A stretch of 41,228 nucleotides of DNA. Source: a virus. Where the stretch lies: IMG/VR virus record IMGVR_UViG_3300044681_001056, positions 1-41,228 of that record; one strand, written 5' to 3'. Shown here piece after piece: positions 30,908 to 38,400 of this stretch. The position numbers and the translations under genes were made by a program. The notes under the pieces are model-generated. The model was given only the letters and a program-made list of their open reading frames with translations, had not been told where the DNA came from and made no database searches. Each line of letters begins with the position of its first letter. The stretch's first letter is position 1.

Positions 30908-32042
30908 ATGTCTCCACGTTTGCCTGCTCTTGTTCTATAACCCGAACCGCATGGGCCTTTGTTTTCGGCCCAACCGGAGTTGGCGAGTTGACGTCAATGT
31001 CATTAAGCAAGAGGTTTCTTATCAACCACGAGACCGGATAACCGAGTGGGTCTTGGTTGTGTTTTGTTCTGAAGCGCGAAACAAACGCTCTCGCATCTCT
31101 CTGTCTTTTATCCCCAATTAGGTAATCGTCTATAAACAAACTTGCACCGTCAAATCCGTATGCAGAGTATTTCCCTATTAGCTTCTCTACGTCAAAATCC
31201 GGCCACCATCGTCTCTGTCCGTCTATGTACGGAAAACACTCAAACAGCCTGTCGTAGAATTCTGGTTCGGTTGCTATTACGTCGCCGATTCTTCTAATCG
31301 CAATACTGTGCAGGGGTATCCCCACTCGGGTATTACTTCCGGTCATTGCTGCCATGTCGTAGTAGTCGCAGAATGTCGCCCCATGTTCTTCGACTATGAA
31401 CTTGAATACGTCGTTCGTGTTCCAGTCGTAAATAACTTTGGCAAACTTCAATGGAATTGTTCTTTTTAGTTTGTATGGGGTGACTATGTAGTTCTCGTGT
31501 AGTTTTTGCACGATTGAGCGGTAGCGAATCATCGACTCGCTAGCCCTAACGCCGGTAAGGAAAGCTACGTTCCCGCGTTTACCCTGCATCGTGTAGTAGT
31601 CGGTTGGCTCCGGCAGCGAACGAGAATGGTCAAGCCCGAAATGGTATGCACTAATAGCCCACGGCGGCATGTCTCTTACTAGACGACCCTCTTGCCTTCG
31701 TCTCTCGCTCCAGAGCAGTGTTGTCTCTCTTCGTCCGAGCACCCAAACCTCAGCCGGGTATGGAAGGCAGTACCACTCCATATCCACCCAATCAAAGTTT
31801 CTTACCTGCTCTACGTACTCAACAACCGAGGGGCTGACCATCTCCTCATCTCGGAATATCACTTTCACTGGCCCGAGCCCTCGCTCCTCGTGGACCTCCT
31901 TGGCTAGGTAGAGAATTGCCGTGCTGTCCTTGCCACCAGAGAACTGAACACACACGGTGTCGAAGGTGTCGTAGACGTGTCGTATCCGCTGCCGAGCAGC
32001 ATCGACACACGACATGTCAAGGAAAAGGCGTTGTCGGGTCAT
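30897..32042 (-). CDS. PAPS reductase-family PP-loop protein (IbrA/DndC-like)
   Basis: 381 residues. The PP-loop SGGKDSTA (35-42) identifies the adenine-nucleotide alpha-hydrolase fold of PAPS reductases and related sulphur-transfer or ATP-pyrophosphatase enzymes. RGNVAFLTGVRASESMIRYR is the second conserved segment, with the R-A-S-E-S signature. KVIYDWNTNDVFKFIVEEHG follows. The usual C-terminal ECGLH cysteine of sulphate-assimilation enzymes is absent, so ordinary PAPS reduction is unlikely. Phage proteins of this type are often paired with ParB-like proteins, as here on both sides. Function in nucleic-acid modification or regulation is inference. Confidence 0.82.
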   Translation of the reverse strand: MTRQRLFLDMSCVDAARQRIRHVYDTFDTVCVQFSGGKDSTAILYLAKEVHEERGLGPVKVIFRDEEMVSPSVVEYVEQVRNFDWVDMEWYCLPYPAEVWVLGRRETTLLWSERRRQEGRLVRDMPPWAISAYHFGLDHSRSLPEPTDYYTMQGKRGNVAFLTGVRASESMIRYRSIVQKLHENYIVTPYKLKRTIPLKFAKVIYDWNTNDVFKFIVEEHGATFCDYYDMAAMTGSNTRVGIPLHSIAIRRIGDVIATEPEFYDRLFECFPYIDGQRRWWPDFDVEKLIGKYSAYGFDGASLFIDDYLIGDKRQRDARAFVSRFRTKHNQDPLGYPVSWLIRNLLLNDIDVNSPTPVGPKTKAHAVRVIEQEQANVETYEN

Positions 32043-32842
32043 TCGCTCTCTATGAATTCAGAAGCAAAGTTGGAAAGCTTTTCACCGTTCGTGGTTCCAG
32101 AAATTGATTCATTCGCACGAAGCCATCTCATAAAGTCATACCAAGTCGACTGTTGGTCTGGATTATCAAAAACAATCGTGTACTGAACAACGGCCTGCGG
32201 TGCGGAGCCATGGGGTATTACGGTTGCACCCCTTGTGGCCAGGTCAGTCTGATTTGTTTCCGACTTTTTCGCAGCTACCTCGCGAGCCAATCTCATCTGG
32301 GCCTCAACATCTTGGGCGCGTTCTGCGGTTGATACAAATGGATTGTTGACAGGCTCACTTATTGATGGTGTTACGTATTCTCCTGTCGACTGAAGTTCAC
32401 TTCCGGATTCAACTATTGCTTCTTGCTCATACGCTGCAAGCTCGAATTCATCCCATTCGAGTTGTTCTAAAAGCTCTGGATAAACGTCGCTGATTTCAGT
32501 AATCAGTCCGGCGAGCATGTCCGGCTCGGTGTAGCCAAGCTCCATTGTTCTATTGTCAGCAAGGGCGAAAGCGATTGCCCGCTTGTCATCGGCATCAAGG
32601 TACACAACGGCTATTTTGTCCCAACCTAGCTCCATGGCCGCCTGAAGCTGATGGTTACCCGCTATCACGGTGGATGTTCCGTCGTCGTTTTTCTTTGCGA
32701 CAATTGGTTTCACTTGGCCGAATTCTTCGTACGACGCCATTATCGCGTCGATGTTTCCAACTCTCGGATTCCTGTCGAGCAATTCCAATTCGTCGACATT
32801 AACGGCCATTGACTGCAGGGATGGATGTATTTTATTGCTCAT
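32039..32842 (-). CDS. ParB-like nuclease-domain protein
   Basis: A 267-residue protein with a clear ParB N-terminal domain: VDELELLDRNPRVGNIDAIM, EFGQVKPIVAKKNDDG, VIAGNHQLQAAMELGWDKIA and VVYLDADDKRAIAFALADNR. The last 140 residues include an acidic linker and YTIVFDNPDQQSTWYDFMRW near the C-terminus. It starts the ParB - PAPS-reductase-like - ParB trio and overlaps the PAPS-reductase-like gene by 4 bases. No partition ParA or parS site is visible. Confidence 0.8.
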   Translation of the reverse strand: MSNKIHPSLQSMAVNVDELELLDRNPRVGNIDAIMASYEEFGQVKPIVAKKNDDGTSTVIAGNHQLQAAMELGWDKIAVVYLDADDKRAIAFALADNRTMELGYTEPDMLAGLITEISDVYPELLEQLEWDEFELAAYEQEAIVESGSELQSTGEYVTPSISEPVNNPFVSTAERAQDVEAQMRLAREVAAKKSETNQTDLATRGATVIPHGSAPQAVVQYTIVFDNPDQQSTWYDFMRWLRANESISGTTNGEKLSNFASEFIESE

Positions 32843-32844
32843 TG

Positions 32845-33183
32845 TTATTGCACCTGTGTTCTGACGTTTGCATTAAGTGTTCGAATTGCATCCATTGATG
32901 ACCTTATCGAAAGCAATGATTCTCTTTTCGCCTTAACCAGACCTTCGGCTATCTTGAAGTCATAGTTTTGCTGGTCCATTTTGTAATCGGCCCAAGCTTC
33001 TCGCTCCTTGATTGAGCCCTTGGCGGAAAGATATTCTTTCGCCCAGTTGCTCTTATAAAGCGCTTCCTTCTTTGCGCACTCAATGGCGGCGGCTTCAAAT
33101 TCTTCGGTTTGCTTTTCAAGTAAATCCATCAAGCGCAAAAGTTCCTGTTCAATTTCTACTTGACTGATTGGGGTATTTCTCAT
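32845..33183 (-). CDS. Helical hypothetical protein (112 aa)
   Basis: A 112-residue, almost entirely helical, coiled-coil protein (EQELLRLMDLLEKQTEEFEA; then KAKRESLLSIRSSMDAIRTL). The start ATG 33183 overlaps the RuvC-like stop (ATGA). Small coiled-coil proteins next to resolvases are common in phages and may be recombination accessory proteins, but there is no direct evidence here. Confidence 0.6.
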   Translation of the reverse strand: MRNTPISQVEIEQELLRLMDLLEKQTEEFEAAAIECAKKEALYKSNWAKEYLSAKGSIKEREAWADYKMDQQNYDFKIAEGLVKAKRESLLSIRSSMDAIRTLNANVRTQVQ

Positions 33184-33755
33184 TGTTCGCCCGAACCTCT
33201 CTCTTCTATTGCCACCCAATCTACTTTGTCCAGTGCTGAAAGATTGATTTGGGGCCAGTCAAAACGCTGCCTGCCCAATTTGGCGAAAACCATTTCTTCC
33301 AATATCCACGCATCGCATTTATCGTCTGCACCGGGGTTGTTCCATACAATTCCGGTCTTGGCGGAAACAGCGGATATAACCTCATTTTTTGAGGCGTTCC
33401 CCTTGCCTGTAGCGAATTTCGCCCTGCATGTTGGGGGTATGACGATATAGGGTATCCCCCGTTCCCAGAGCAACAGCCTGATTACGCCACCGAGCTCCCC
33501 TATGGAGTGGGCTTGCGAGTTCCGAGACGCAAAAGAGTAGCCCTCCATGACGACTACATCTATTTTGAACTTGAGTGCAAGTGACTCAACTTCCTGTCTA
33601 ACCAGACGAAGTCGCTCTGGCCCCTTTTCGTCAAAGCCAATTATCCCAGATTCGCCATTGTGGCAATAACCGGTTGAGGTGAGGGAAAGGTCGAGAGCAA
33701 GTACATTCACGACTCGCAAGCATAGTCCGGGGGACGCAAGAACCGGGCGCTGCAC
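33180..33755 (-). CDS. RuvC-like Holliday junction resolvase
   Basis: Up to 191 residues with an RNase H fold. LALDLSLTSTGY has the first catalytic Asp (D22 with the long start), VVVMEGYSFAS has Glu71, and NPGADDKCDAWIL has the last acidic residues (D144/D145 and D148). IPYIVIPPTCRAKFATGKGN resembles the RuvC segment before the last motif. It would resolve branched DNA before packaging. The start is uncertain. GTG 33755 has AAGGGG upstream, while GTG 33710 would remove a Pro-rich 15-residue extension and give a typical length. Confidence 0.8.
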   Translation of the reverse strand: MQRPVLASPGLCLRVVNVLALDLSLTSTGYCHNGESGIIGFDEKGPERLRLVRQEVESLALKFKIDVVVMEGYSFASRNSQAHSIGELGGVIRLLLWERGIPYIVIPPTCRAKFATGKGNASKNEVISAVSAKTGIVWNNPGADDKCDAWILEEMVFAKLGRQRFDWPQINLSALDKVDWVAIEERGSGEQ

Positions 33756-33783
33756 GGTTGCCCCTTGCGCCCGGCCCTTACGC

Positions 33784-33800
33784 CTATAACGGTCCTAAGG
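33784..33800. other. 17-base match to the 23S rRNA helix 69-71 region / I-CeuI core
   Basis: CTATAACGGTCCTAAGG on the plus strand is identical to a universally conserved piece of bacterial 23S rRNA that is also the core of the I-CeuI homing site. It lies in the 129-base gap upstream of the RuvC-like gene. The leftward transcript from the adjacent promoter would carry the antisense of this rRNA segment near its 5' end. The identity to the rRNA sequence is from memory. A chance match is possible: my rough estimate is about 1-2% for any 17-mer of a 2.9-kb rRNA. Confidence 0.55.
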
Positions 33801-33801
33801 A

Positions 33802-33832
33802 TTATTAGTGTACACAACTTTTAATCTGTCAA
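33802..33832 (-). promoter_or_regulatory. Candidate sigma70 promoter for the RuvC-like operon
   Basis: On the minus strand, a perfect TTGACA (33832-33827) is followed by ACTAAT with a 17-base spacer (33809-33804) or TAATAA with 19 (33807-33802). It sits in an AT-rich gap and points to the RuvC-like gene. The transcript would begin near 33797, inside the rRNA-like 17-mer. This is the best consensus -35 in the window. Confidence 0.5.
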
Positions 33833-33884
33833 CCACTAATAATTGAACAATTTAAGAAAATGTAATTTCAATTTCTTTATTTAA

Positions 33885-34265
33885 TTATTTTTCCCATCCG
33901 TGTTTCGCGAGGCCGAGGTCGAAAGCCAATTGCGGGTACGCATTAATTCTTGTGTGGCATGGCCTGCAAACTGCAAGAACATTTTCTTCTTCGATGATTG
34001 AGCCACCCTGTGAACGCCTAACCAGCTCGTGAACATCTCTGCTCATGTGTTGGAGGTATGTGCTTTTTTCATCGTGCGACGCGAAAACTTTACACGCTTC
34101 GCATAGTGGTCTCTCTTTAAGAATGCGAGCAACAAACTCCCTACGGACGACATAAAGGTCTTCCATTTTTTTGCTGCGTTTGCGAATCGGTTTCCGCTGC
34201 TTCTTTTTGATTGCAGAACGCTTTAGAGGTGCTCCTCGTTTTAGCGGTTTCTTTCTTTTCAGCAT
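33885..34265 (-). CDS. HNH endonuclease
   Basis: A 126-residue protein with a highly basic N-terminus (residues 1-33, poly Lys/Arg) and a C-terminal HNH domain. The domain has C55-E-A-C58, DVHELVRRSQGG with H79-E80, EENVLAVC with N95 and C100, and C103-H104. The two Cys pairs bind zinc and the His/Asn set is catalytic. HNH proteins act in phage DNA packaging, recombination or as mobile endonucleases. It ends in the AT-rich gap next to the rRNA-like site. No intron or intein boundary is visible around it. Confidence 0.85.
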   Translation of the reverse strand: MLKRKKPLKRGAPLKRSAIKKKQRKPIRKRSKKMEDLYVVRREFVARILKERPLCEACKVFASHDEKSTYLQHMSRDVHELVRRSQGGSIIEEENVLAVCRPCHTRINAYPQLAFDLGLAKHGWEK

Positions 34266-34301
34266 GGCCCGTCCTCCATGCCGAGAGTGGGTGATGGTTA
34301 T

Positions 34302-34820
34302 CTACAGGGAGTCAATGTCAATTGAATCAAACGTCCACTTGCTGTCCAGTGTAGCCCACAAGGCCTTATCGATGGCCGTAGCTTCCAAATCAAATTCCCT
34401 CATTAGGGACCTATGTGTTGCTATTGCCTTCTTGTAGAACTCGACCTGCTGCCACCCGTCCGAGGAAAGGGCCTGACCTGTTTCAATCATTGCGCAAACG
34501 TCGTCAAGCCTTCTATCGACGTGAAACAAAAACCGTTCGACCTTTGAGCGCCTCGACGCGTATGCGCTTGCAGCCTCAAGTGCCAAGCGTCTTCCGGGAC
34601 GCCCCATCCCCTCGTATCTAATTCTGTCCGACTCCGCATCGATGTCGATGGAATCAAGCTGGTCTTGAAGATTGTCCACCAATGCGACTAGCGCATCCTT
34701 CCAGCGCCCCCAGTTCTCTGGCTCCATTAGGAACTTCTTGTGAAGTGGGGACAGCTTGTTCTTAACTTCCTCTGCGACCATGCGCGCAAATGAATCGTCT
34801 GAGTGTATTTCTGTTGTCAT
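34302..34820 (-). CDS. Hypothetical helical protein (172 aa)
   Basis: A 172-residue protein, mostly helical and acidic, with LHKKFLMEPENWGRWKDALV, RRLALEAASAYASRRSKVER, then KAIATHRSLMREFDLEATAI and a Ser/Asp-rich end. Not recognised. It lies between the HNH and the RecB/Cas4-like nuclease genes in a recombination block, with its start abutting the upstream gene's stop (34820/34821), so a role in DNA metabolism is plausible. No metal-binding or membrane features are seen. Confidence 0.6.
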   Translation of the reverse strand: MTTEIHSDDSFARMVAEEVKNKLSPLHKKFLMEPENWGRWKDALVALVDNLQDQLDSIDIDAESDRIRYEGMGRPGRRLALEAASAYASRRSKVERFLFHVDRRLDDVCAMIETGQALSSDGWQQVEFYKKAIATHRSLMREFDLEATAIDKALWATLDSKWTFDSIDIDSL

Positions 34821-35600
34821 TTATTTGCTCCACGCAGGGCAGATTGTTTTGTAGGAACACCAGTTGCAAAGAATCGAAGTGTTTGGCTCAAAAACGCCCT
34901 CCCCACATCGAAAATCTATCTCTTCTTTTGTTTCAACGACTATTTCCAATGTCTCTTGGAGGCTTGATTTAGTTACTGGTTTCGTAAACCGGACACCGTC
35001 TTTTAGGTAGAGCAACTCAACAGTGGCCACATCTCCGATTCCCGTTGACTGAGCGAGATGGGAGTAAACAAGAAGCTGGAAAAACTTGTCATCTACGTAG
35101 TTGGGTTTTGGTGTTTTCCCGGTCTTATAGTCGGAAATTTTGATGAATGTTGTTCCGTCATCAAACGAAAACCTATCTATAAATCCCTTTATGGTTACTC
35201 CACCAATTTGCCCATAGAGTTCGTGTTCTAGTCCCTGTGGGTGCACTTCTTGTGGGTTTTCTAGTTTCCACAGGTTTTCAACACACCACCACGCAGCCCA
35301 TCTGAATTTCCTAATCGCCTCATTGCCGTGGACTGTCTCGGCGGACTTTTCCCCCCACTTATCACCCCATAGGTTTTTGGCGATGATTCGCGCATTTTCT
35401 ATGGTTCGATACTCGGGCTCAAGCTTATACATCTCCTCCAACACGTCATGGACGAAGTTCCCCATGACCGCAGCCTCTTGCGGCTTTTCTGGTATTAAGT
35501 CAATTTTGCTGAACTTAAATTTGAGTGGGCACTGACGGAACGTCGATATTGACGACGGCGAAAGGTGCGGTGGAGGCGTTAAATCATTCCGGGGTGACAA
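34821..35600 (-). CDS. PD-(D/E)XK nuclease, RecB/Cas4-like with Fe-S Cys set
   Basis: A 259-residue nuclease with a complete core: MGNFVHDVLEEMY (H51), GLEHELYG (E125), KGFIDRFS (D142), ISDYKTGK (D157, K159) and FFQLLVYSHL (Q175). Four cysteines, C24 in FRQCPLKF and C245/C248/C254 in CNWCSYKTIC, match the iron-sulphur cluster of Cas4, AddB and viral exonucleases. It probably makes 3' single strands for the Rad52-like annealing protein encoded next to it, a two-gene recombination system. It overlaps that gene by 17 bases. Confidence 0.88.
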   Translation of the reverse strand: MSPRNDLTPPPHLSPSSISTFRQCPLKFKFSKIDLIPEKPQEAAVMGNFVHDVLEEMYKLEPEYRTIENARIIAKNLWGDKWGEKSAETVHGNEAIRKFRWAAWWCVENLWKLENPQEVHPQGLEHELYGQIGGVTIKGFIDRFSFDDGTTFIKISDYKTGKTPKPNYVDDKFFQLLVYSHLAQSTGIGDVATVELLYLKDGVRFTKPVTKSSLQETLEIVVETKEEIDFRCGEGVFEPNTSILCNWCSYKTICPAWSK

Positions 35601-36273
35601 TGTGTGTACCGTTGAACTTAATACGAACTATTTCAGCAACAAGTGATTCAAGCATCTTCATGTCTGCTGTGGCCTTCGTCGGCTTGGGCTTTCCGCCACT
35701 GTACGACTCCCAGTATGAGTTGAGTTGAGACTTCTCGTCTGCGGAAAGAGACTTGCTGAGACCAACAAATTCTTCCCACTTCTGAGATAGCTCGTCATTT
35801 TGTGCTGGCACCTGCTGCACGGTTCCTCCATTTTCTGCATCAATTACTTGTTCAATTTCGATTGCGTCTTCGCTTCGTGCGAGATACAAGCCAACGCCAA
35901 GCGTCTGGGCAGCCTTTTTGAGAGCGTCAGAGATTGCGCCTTTGAACTCGTCTCCAAGGTCGACGATTCCGCCTTGCTTGTTACGCTTAATTTTCTGACC
36001 ACCAAATCCATCGCGGGTGACGATGTTGAAATCTTCCCCAACTGCCGTAGTCCACTCAAGGCGCACGTGGGCGACAACAAAATCCGGGTCCGATGCATCA
36101 CGCTCGCAGCGAACAATCTTGAATGACCACTTGTCCACACCGAGCACCTTGTTGAGTCGGTTGATTACTTCGCTGACGGGAATGTAGATGAGGTTTACGC
36201 CACTCTTCGTGAGAGTTCGCTCCATCTCTACGGGGAACGCCTCCGAAAGTGCCTGATAAGTGTTACCGCTCAT
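35584..36273 (-). CDS. Rad52-like single-strand annealing protein
   Basis: A 229-residue protein. The N-terminal 150 residues match the Rad52/Rad22 family (PF04098): YIPVSEVINRLNKVLGVDKW, VVAHVRLEWTTAVGEDFNIV, and GDEFKGAISDALKKAAQTLG followed by VGLYLARSED. These proteins form rings that anneal single-stranded DNA. The C-terminal 80 residues are a variable, charged tail. Placement beside the RecB/Cas4-like exonuclease supports a phage recombination pair. Confidence 0.87.
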   Translation of the reverse strand: MSGNTYQALSEAFPVEMERTLTKSGVNLIYIPVSEVINRLNKVLGVDKWSFKIVRCERDASDPDFVVAHVRLEWTTAVGEDFNIVTRDGFGGQKIKRNKQGGIVDLGDEFKGAISDALKKAAQTLGVGLYLARSEDAIEIEQVIDAENGGTVQQVPAQNDELSQKWEEFVGLSKSLSADEKSQLNSYWESYSGGKPKPTKATADMKMLESLVAEIVRIKFNGTHIVTPE

Positions 36274-36767
36274 TATTGATTGTCTCCTTTTCTTACGATG
36301 ATGCTCGTTTTGAGTTCGCCCGACTCGCAGTAGTTGTCCGCATTGATGCCAATGCTGTTGAGTTCTTTGACACGCCAGTACGACGGTGCGCAGTATGTGA
36401 GCATTGACTGAGCGATTTGCTCTGGCGTCATCAATACTTCACCAGTATCCATGTCGACTGACATCTTGACCAGCTTGTCGGCCACAGCGTTTGCGAGCTC
36501 TTTGTGCTGCCATGTCTTTCTGTCGTATGCAGATTTCTTTTCGATTTGAGCACCATTTGGCAAAGAGATATTTTGCGAGTTGCCCATGATTTCGGAAATC
36601 AACATGGCAAAAACATCGTATGTGCTGCTGAAATCCCTTTTGGCAAGATTCAACTGAAGAAGAACCTCGCAGGCCTTCTCCACCTCGGGTGTTTGAGTCG
36701 CGTAGTTGCGGAGCTCTTCTTCGAGGCGCATAAACTCGTCACGAAGGGCAACAATTCTTTCAAGCAT
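36273..36767 (-). CDS. Hypothetical recombination-block protein (164 aa)
   Basis: A 164-residue protein with an N-terminal helix (MLERIVALRDEFMRLEEELR), a middle helix VFAMLISEIMGNS and a conserved-looking WQHKELANAVADKLVKMSVD. Then TPEQIAQSMLTYCAPSYWRV and IGINADNYCE follow. I have seen similar short proteins upstream of phage annealing proteins, but no function is known. Its last base is the first base of the Rad52-like start codon, so the genes are coupled. Confidence 0.65.
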   Translation of the reverse strand: MLERIVALRDEFMRLEEELRNYATQTPEVEKACEVLLQLNLAKRDFSSTYDVFAMLISEIMGNSQNISLPNGAQIEKKSAYDRKTWQHKELANAVADKLVKMSVDMDTGEVLMTPEQIAQSMLTYCAPSYWRVKELNSIGINADNYCESGELKTSIIVRKGDNQ

Positions 36768-36781
36768 GTCAGCATTTCCTT

Positions 36782-36803
36782 TTTGAGTTGGTTAGTACTC
36801 AAA
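36782..36803 (-). other. 7-bp inverted repeat at the terminase end
   Basis: TTTGAGT (36782-36788) and ACTCAAA (36797-36803) can pair around an eight-base loop, overlapping the terminase stop codon. No T-run follows on either strand, so it is a poor intrinsic terminator. It might attenuate read-through into the recombination genes or be chance. Confidence 0.25.
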
Positions 36804-38106
36804 TGACTATAGCGACACGCTTCCTCTGTGGCAACCCCAGACCCGTAAGATATGTAAATGCGCCAACCGCCGAGTCAACCTGGTCGTCGTGGTCGCAAGC
36901 CTCTGGGAAAGAAGAAAACTCGTCCAGCCAGTCAGTGAGCCAAGGCCCCCGAACCACTCTGACGTTGCCATTGGCCATGGCGGCCGCAAAAGGGCGAGCC
37001 CTTGTGACCTTATCCCCGGTCGACCTGTAGGCCTCAAAATCGTACCCAGGAAGCACGTACCTTGCGTACTGGTCCATGAGGGCCTTGCCCGACGAGCCCG
37101 GTTCCTGCTCCATCCTTATCGGGACGGTCACCCCGTCCTCATAGGCTGTTTGGGCTATTTTCTGCTCTACTTTTTCGCCTTTTAGCCTAAATCTCTTGAC
37201 ATCCAGGACGTAGGCAATCCCCTGGTCAAACAGCATTAGGGTCCCCACCGTGTAGTCAGGGTCGGGGTAGGAATTGGTCGGCTCGGTGGCCGCAAGGTCC
37301 CAATACCTGACCACTCTGGCACTGCTTGTAAGTGGAGGGACTTCATTGTTGTCAAGTATTATGACAGATTCACGTTCGAACAAGGTACCCAGGGTCGTAC
37401 TCCACCAGTCGCCCATCTCCAGGCGCCTTCTTTCAACAGGGTCCAGCGCCTGAAGGGCCTGGCGGTATGAATCTGCGTCGATTCCGGGGTTATCGGTCAG
37501 CTTGGATGGCACAAATATGCGGTTTTCCTGCTTCCCCTCGACTATGAACCGCTGCCTAACCCAGTTCGGGGCGGGGTTTGACGCAGCCCTCATTCTCAAT
37601 GGGACCTCGGATAGGGGGCCGCCAGCCGGGCGGCGTAGTCGCGAGAAGAGGTATCTGTAGTCAGATTCCCGAATCTCGGTCACCTCGTCCATGCCTATGA
37701 ACTGAAATTCTGAACCCTTGTATCTCAGGTAGTCGCCAGAATTGTTCAGGTATCCGAATGAAATTCTTGCCCCTGAGGGGAACGTGGCTATGAAGCTGTT
37801 GTTATTCCAGTGAACATCGTCGTAGTTGGCAATCCAGGATTTGAAGCGGTCCATGAGGGCTCCGGGGAGCGACAGGTCGGCGAACGTTCTTCTGAACAGA
37901 ATTGCGGAATACCCAGGAATATCAACGTATTGAAGGGCGGACATCAGCAACGCAGAAGATTTCCCCCCACCGGCAGCTCCACCAAAAAGCGCCTCGATTG
38001 AGTTTGTCCTAAGAAAAACTCTCTGGGTAATGGATGGTTCCTCCGGGCAAAATAGAGGAGTCTTGGGTTTTAAAAATTCCAGTACTTCATTCCAATTGGT
38101 CGTCAC
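36799..38106 (-). CDS. Terminase large subunit
   Basis: 435 residues. The ATPase has Walker A GGAAGGGKS (42-50) and Walker B FQFIGMDE (D140, E141). The nuclease domain has YWDLAAT (D270), MEQEPGSSGK and the final CDHDDQVDSAVG (D407/D408, D411). The start is GTG at 38106. It pumps DNA into the head and cuts it. The gene is on the minus strand, divergent from the portal, unlike most phages. No small terminase is recognised in the window. Confidence 0.93.
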   Translation of the reverse strand: MTTNWNEVLEFLKPKTPLFCPEEPSITQRVFLRTNSIEALFGGAAGGGKSSALLMSALQYVDIPGYSAILFRRTFADLSLPGALMDRFKSWIANYDDVHWNNNSFIATFPSGARISFGYLNNSGDYLRYKGSEFQFIGMDEVTEIRESDYRYLFSRLRRPAGGPLSEVPLRMRAASNPAPNWVRQRFIVEGKQENRIFVPSKLTDNPGIDADSYRQALQALDPVERRRLEMGDWWSTTLGTLFERESVIILDNNEVPPLTSSARVVRYWDLAATEPTNSYPDPDYTVGTLMLFDQGIAYVLDVKRFRLKGEKVEQKIAQTAYEDGVTVPIRMEQEPGSSGKALMDQYARYVLPGYDFEAYRSTGDKVTRARPFAAAMANGNVRVVRGPWLTDWLDEFSSFPEACDHDDQVDSAVGAFTYLTGLGLPQRKRVAIVI

Positions 38107-38131
38107 ACTTGTCTCTGTTCTGTTGTGTCTG

Positions 38132-38161
38132 CTGTTAAGTCTCTATATGCGCTACTGTTAA
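38132..38161. repeat. CTGTTAA direct repeats in the divergent gap
   Basis: CTGTTAA occurs at 38132-38138 and 38155-38161, 23 bases apart (about two helical turns), in the 59-base gap between the divergent terminase and membrane-protein genes. TATATG lies between them. It could be an operator for a divergent promoter region. The evidence is spacing and placement only. Confidence 0.3.
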
Positions 38162-38165
38162 AGTC

Positions 38166-38390
38166 ATGCCCGCGAAGCGAACAGACAAGATGTTGAAGTT
38201 GAAAGCAAGGGTTAGGAGCGTAAAGAACTTTATTAAATCATCTCTAAATAGAGGTAGCTTTGCAAACTTCTTCATGTTGTCATTTATACTATTTACCGGC
38301 ATTGGTGCGGCACTAATCTCTGTACCAATAGGTCTGATAGTGGCTGGAGTCGCATGCGGTATTTTCGGATTTCTACTGGGTCTTGAGTAG
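38166..38390 (+). CDS. Small membrane protein (74 aa)
   Basis: A 74-residue protein with a basic first 30 residues (KMLKLKARVRSVKNFIKSSL) and two closely spaced hydrophobic helices (FFMLSFILFTGIGAALISV, about 35-53; IGLIVAGVACGIFGFLLGL, about 55-73). The N-terminus should stay in the cytoplasm. The shape fits a small holin, but no lysin gene is adjacent, so this is not proven. There is no Shine-Dalgarno sequence. It precedes the portal by ten bases. Confidence 0.65.
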   Translation: MPAKRTDKMLKLKARVRSVKNFIKSSLNRGSFANFFMLSFILFTGIGAALISVPIGLIVAGVACGIFGFLLGLE

Positions 38391-38400
38391 TAAGTAAAAC

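Noticed and set aside
30359-32842. Plasmid-type partition system from the two ParB-like genes
   Set aside because: No ParA ATPase and no parS-like repeats are nearby. The pairing with a PAPS-reductase-like gene fits a different role.
33885-34265. Group I intron or intein associated with the HNH gene
   Set aside because: Neighbouring genes are intact and no split reading frame or intron core flanks the HNH gene.
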